A stretch of DNA of 13,400 nt. Origin: Pseudomonadota bacterium. Lineage in GTDB: Bacteria; Pseudomonadota; Gammaproteobacteria; Pseudomonadales; UBA5518. Positions within the stretch are counted from its first letter, which is position 1. Each line of letters starts with the position of its first letter. Position numbers and translations under genes: made by a program. This document shows, in pieces, positions 13,047 through 13,400 of the stretch. The stretch lies in the NCBI GenBank assembly GCA_963204845.1, contig CAUJIL010000222.1, positions 1 to 13,400 on the forward strand, written 5' to 3'. The notes below the pieces were generated by a model. It was not told the DNA's origin and made no database searches. It saw only the letters and a program-made list of their open reading frames with translations.

Positions 13047-13098
13047 CGTAGGTTCGGCCTGTGGCCGAACAAATGTCCGGGCACAGCCCGGACCTACG
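13047..13098 (-). repeat. REP doublet (REPIN-like), inverted relative to copies 1-3
   Basis: 52 bp with arm B first and arm A second, so on the minus strand it reads like the doublets at 4838-5077. Ends are CGTAGG and CCTACG, arm A is GTCCGGGC-ACA-GCCCGGAC, and the junction (AAAT) is shorter. Its occurrence about 8 kb from the first array shows this is a dispersed element, not a one-off duplication. Confidence 0.85.
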
Positions 13099-13238
13099 GC
13101 CGAACGGATGCCCGCCCACGCCGAACGGATGCCCACGCATGCCGAACGGATGCCCACGCATGCCGAACGGATGCCCGCCCACGCCGAACGGATGCCCACG
13201 TACGCCGAACGGACGTCCGCGCACGCCAAACGGATGCC
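13099..13238. repeat. 21-bp minisatellite, six full units plus a partial
   Basis: Units start at 13099, 13120, 13141, 13162, 13183 and 13204, with a partial unit at 13225. Each begins GCCGAACGG (the last GCCAAACGG) and most continue ATGCCC. The last six bases alternate between CACGCAT-like and CGCCCAC-like endings: units 1 and 4 are identical, as are units 2 and 3. It abuts the REP doublet on one side and ends 3 bp before the stop codon of the dehydrogenase gene on the other. Because 21 is a multiple of three it is open in several frames, but no gene is supported here. The whole gap 12985-13240 holds only repeats. Confidence 0.9.
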
Positions 13239-13240
13239 GT

Positions 13241-13400
13241 TCACATCCCCGACAGGATCACCGGGATATTCGGCTGGCCGTTGCTCGCGATCAGGCCGCC
13301 ATCGGCCACGACCGCCGAACCGGTCACGTAGCTCGCCTCGTCCGAGGCGAGGAACAACGCCACCTGCGCCAGTTCCTCGGGACGACCCGGACGGCGCATC
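13241..13400 (-). CDS. C-terminus of a short-chain dehydrogenase/reductase (SDR), partial
   Basis: The minus strand carries 52 codons and a TGA (13243-13241), open to the right edge. The peptide RRPGRPEELAQVALFLASDE followed by ASYVTGSAVVADGG is the conserved C-terminal region of classical SDR proteins, where GRPEE and the TG...DGG segment line the substrate pocket and the oligomer interface. These enzymes oxidise or reduce alcohols and ketones with NAD(P)(H) on a Rossmann fold; the cofactor and catalytic Tyr-Lys motifs lie beyond the edge. The ATG at 13399 is internal, not a start. The final residues (QPNIPVILSGM) extend a little past the usual DGG end. The gene is convergent with ahpF across a repeat-filled gap. 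The family call is firm, the substrate unknown. Confidence 0.85.
   Translation of the reverse strand, partial: MRRPGRPEELAQVALFLASDEASYVTGSAVVADGGLIASNGQPNIPVILSGM

Noticed and set aside
11281..13224. Long minus-strand open frame (647 codons) opposite ahpCF, starting in the minisatellite
   Set aside because: It is antisense to two certain genes, and its N-terminus is only minisatellite and REP translation.
13099..13238. CRISPR array
   Set aside because: Units are contiguous 21-mers with no unique spacers and no cas genes nearby.

Overview
The window reads as chromosomal DNA from a GC-rich proteobacterium, most likely a gammaproteobacterium. This is inferred from very high GC at third codon positions, an E. 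coli-like AhpC/AhpF pair, a YddA-type transporter, an NdvB-type glucan synthase and GTAG-headed REP elements. No rRNA, tRNA, CRISPR array, phage or transposase gene is visible.

Layout. (1) Bases 1-295, minus strand: probable 5' end of a gene running off the left edge, with a basic Arg/Ala/Pro-rich N-terminus. (2) 414-3252, plus strand: an LLM-class (F420/FMN-type) oxidoreductase, then a YddA/SbmA-like ABC permease-ATPase fusion whose nucleotide-binding domain has lost the Walker A lysine and the signature motif. (3) 3246-4358, minus strand: a cytoplasmic GH5 (exo-beta-1,3-glucanase-like) enzyme whose 3' end overlaps the transporter by 7 bp. (4) 4436-4903, plus strand: a small four-helix membrane protein whose last 21 residues and stop codon come from repeat DNA. 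(5) 4838-5108: an array of bipartite REP doublets (REPIN-like). (6) 10547 down to 5104, minus strand: a tight three-gene set of aspartokinase, a GH17-GT2 beta-glucan synthase (NdvB-like) and a GH17 membrane protein, with gaps of 16 and 1 nt. (7) 10824-12984, plus strand: ahpC (GTG start) and ahpF behind an AT-rich promoter with an OxyR-geometry dyad array. (8) 12986-13238: more REP elements and a 21-bp minisatellite. (9) 13241-13400, minus strand: the C-terminus of a short-chain dehydrogenase running off the right edge.

How the genes fit together. The GT2 domain should polymerise and export a beta-glucan. The two membrane-anchored GH17 domains would face the periplasm and cut, transfer or branch it. 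The nearby GH5 enzyme lacks a signal peptide and could degrade short beta-1,3-glucans in the cytoplasm. AhpC and AhpF form a complete NADH-dependent peroxide-reducing couple. The least ordinary features are the degenerate ABC ATPase, the two-stem REPIN architecture in two convergent intergenic gaps, and the use of repeat DNA as coding sequence and stop codons.
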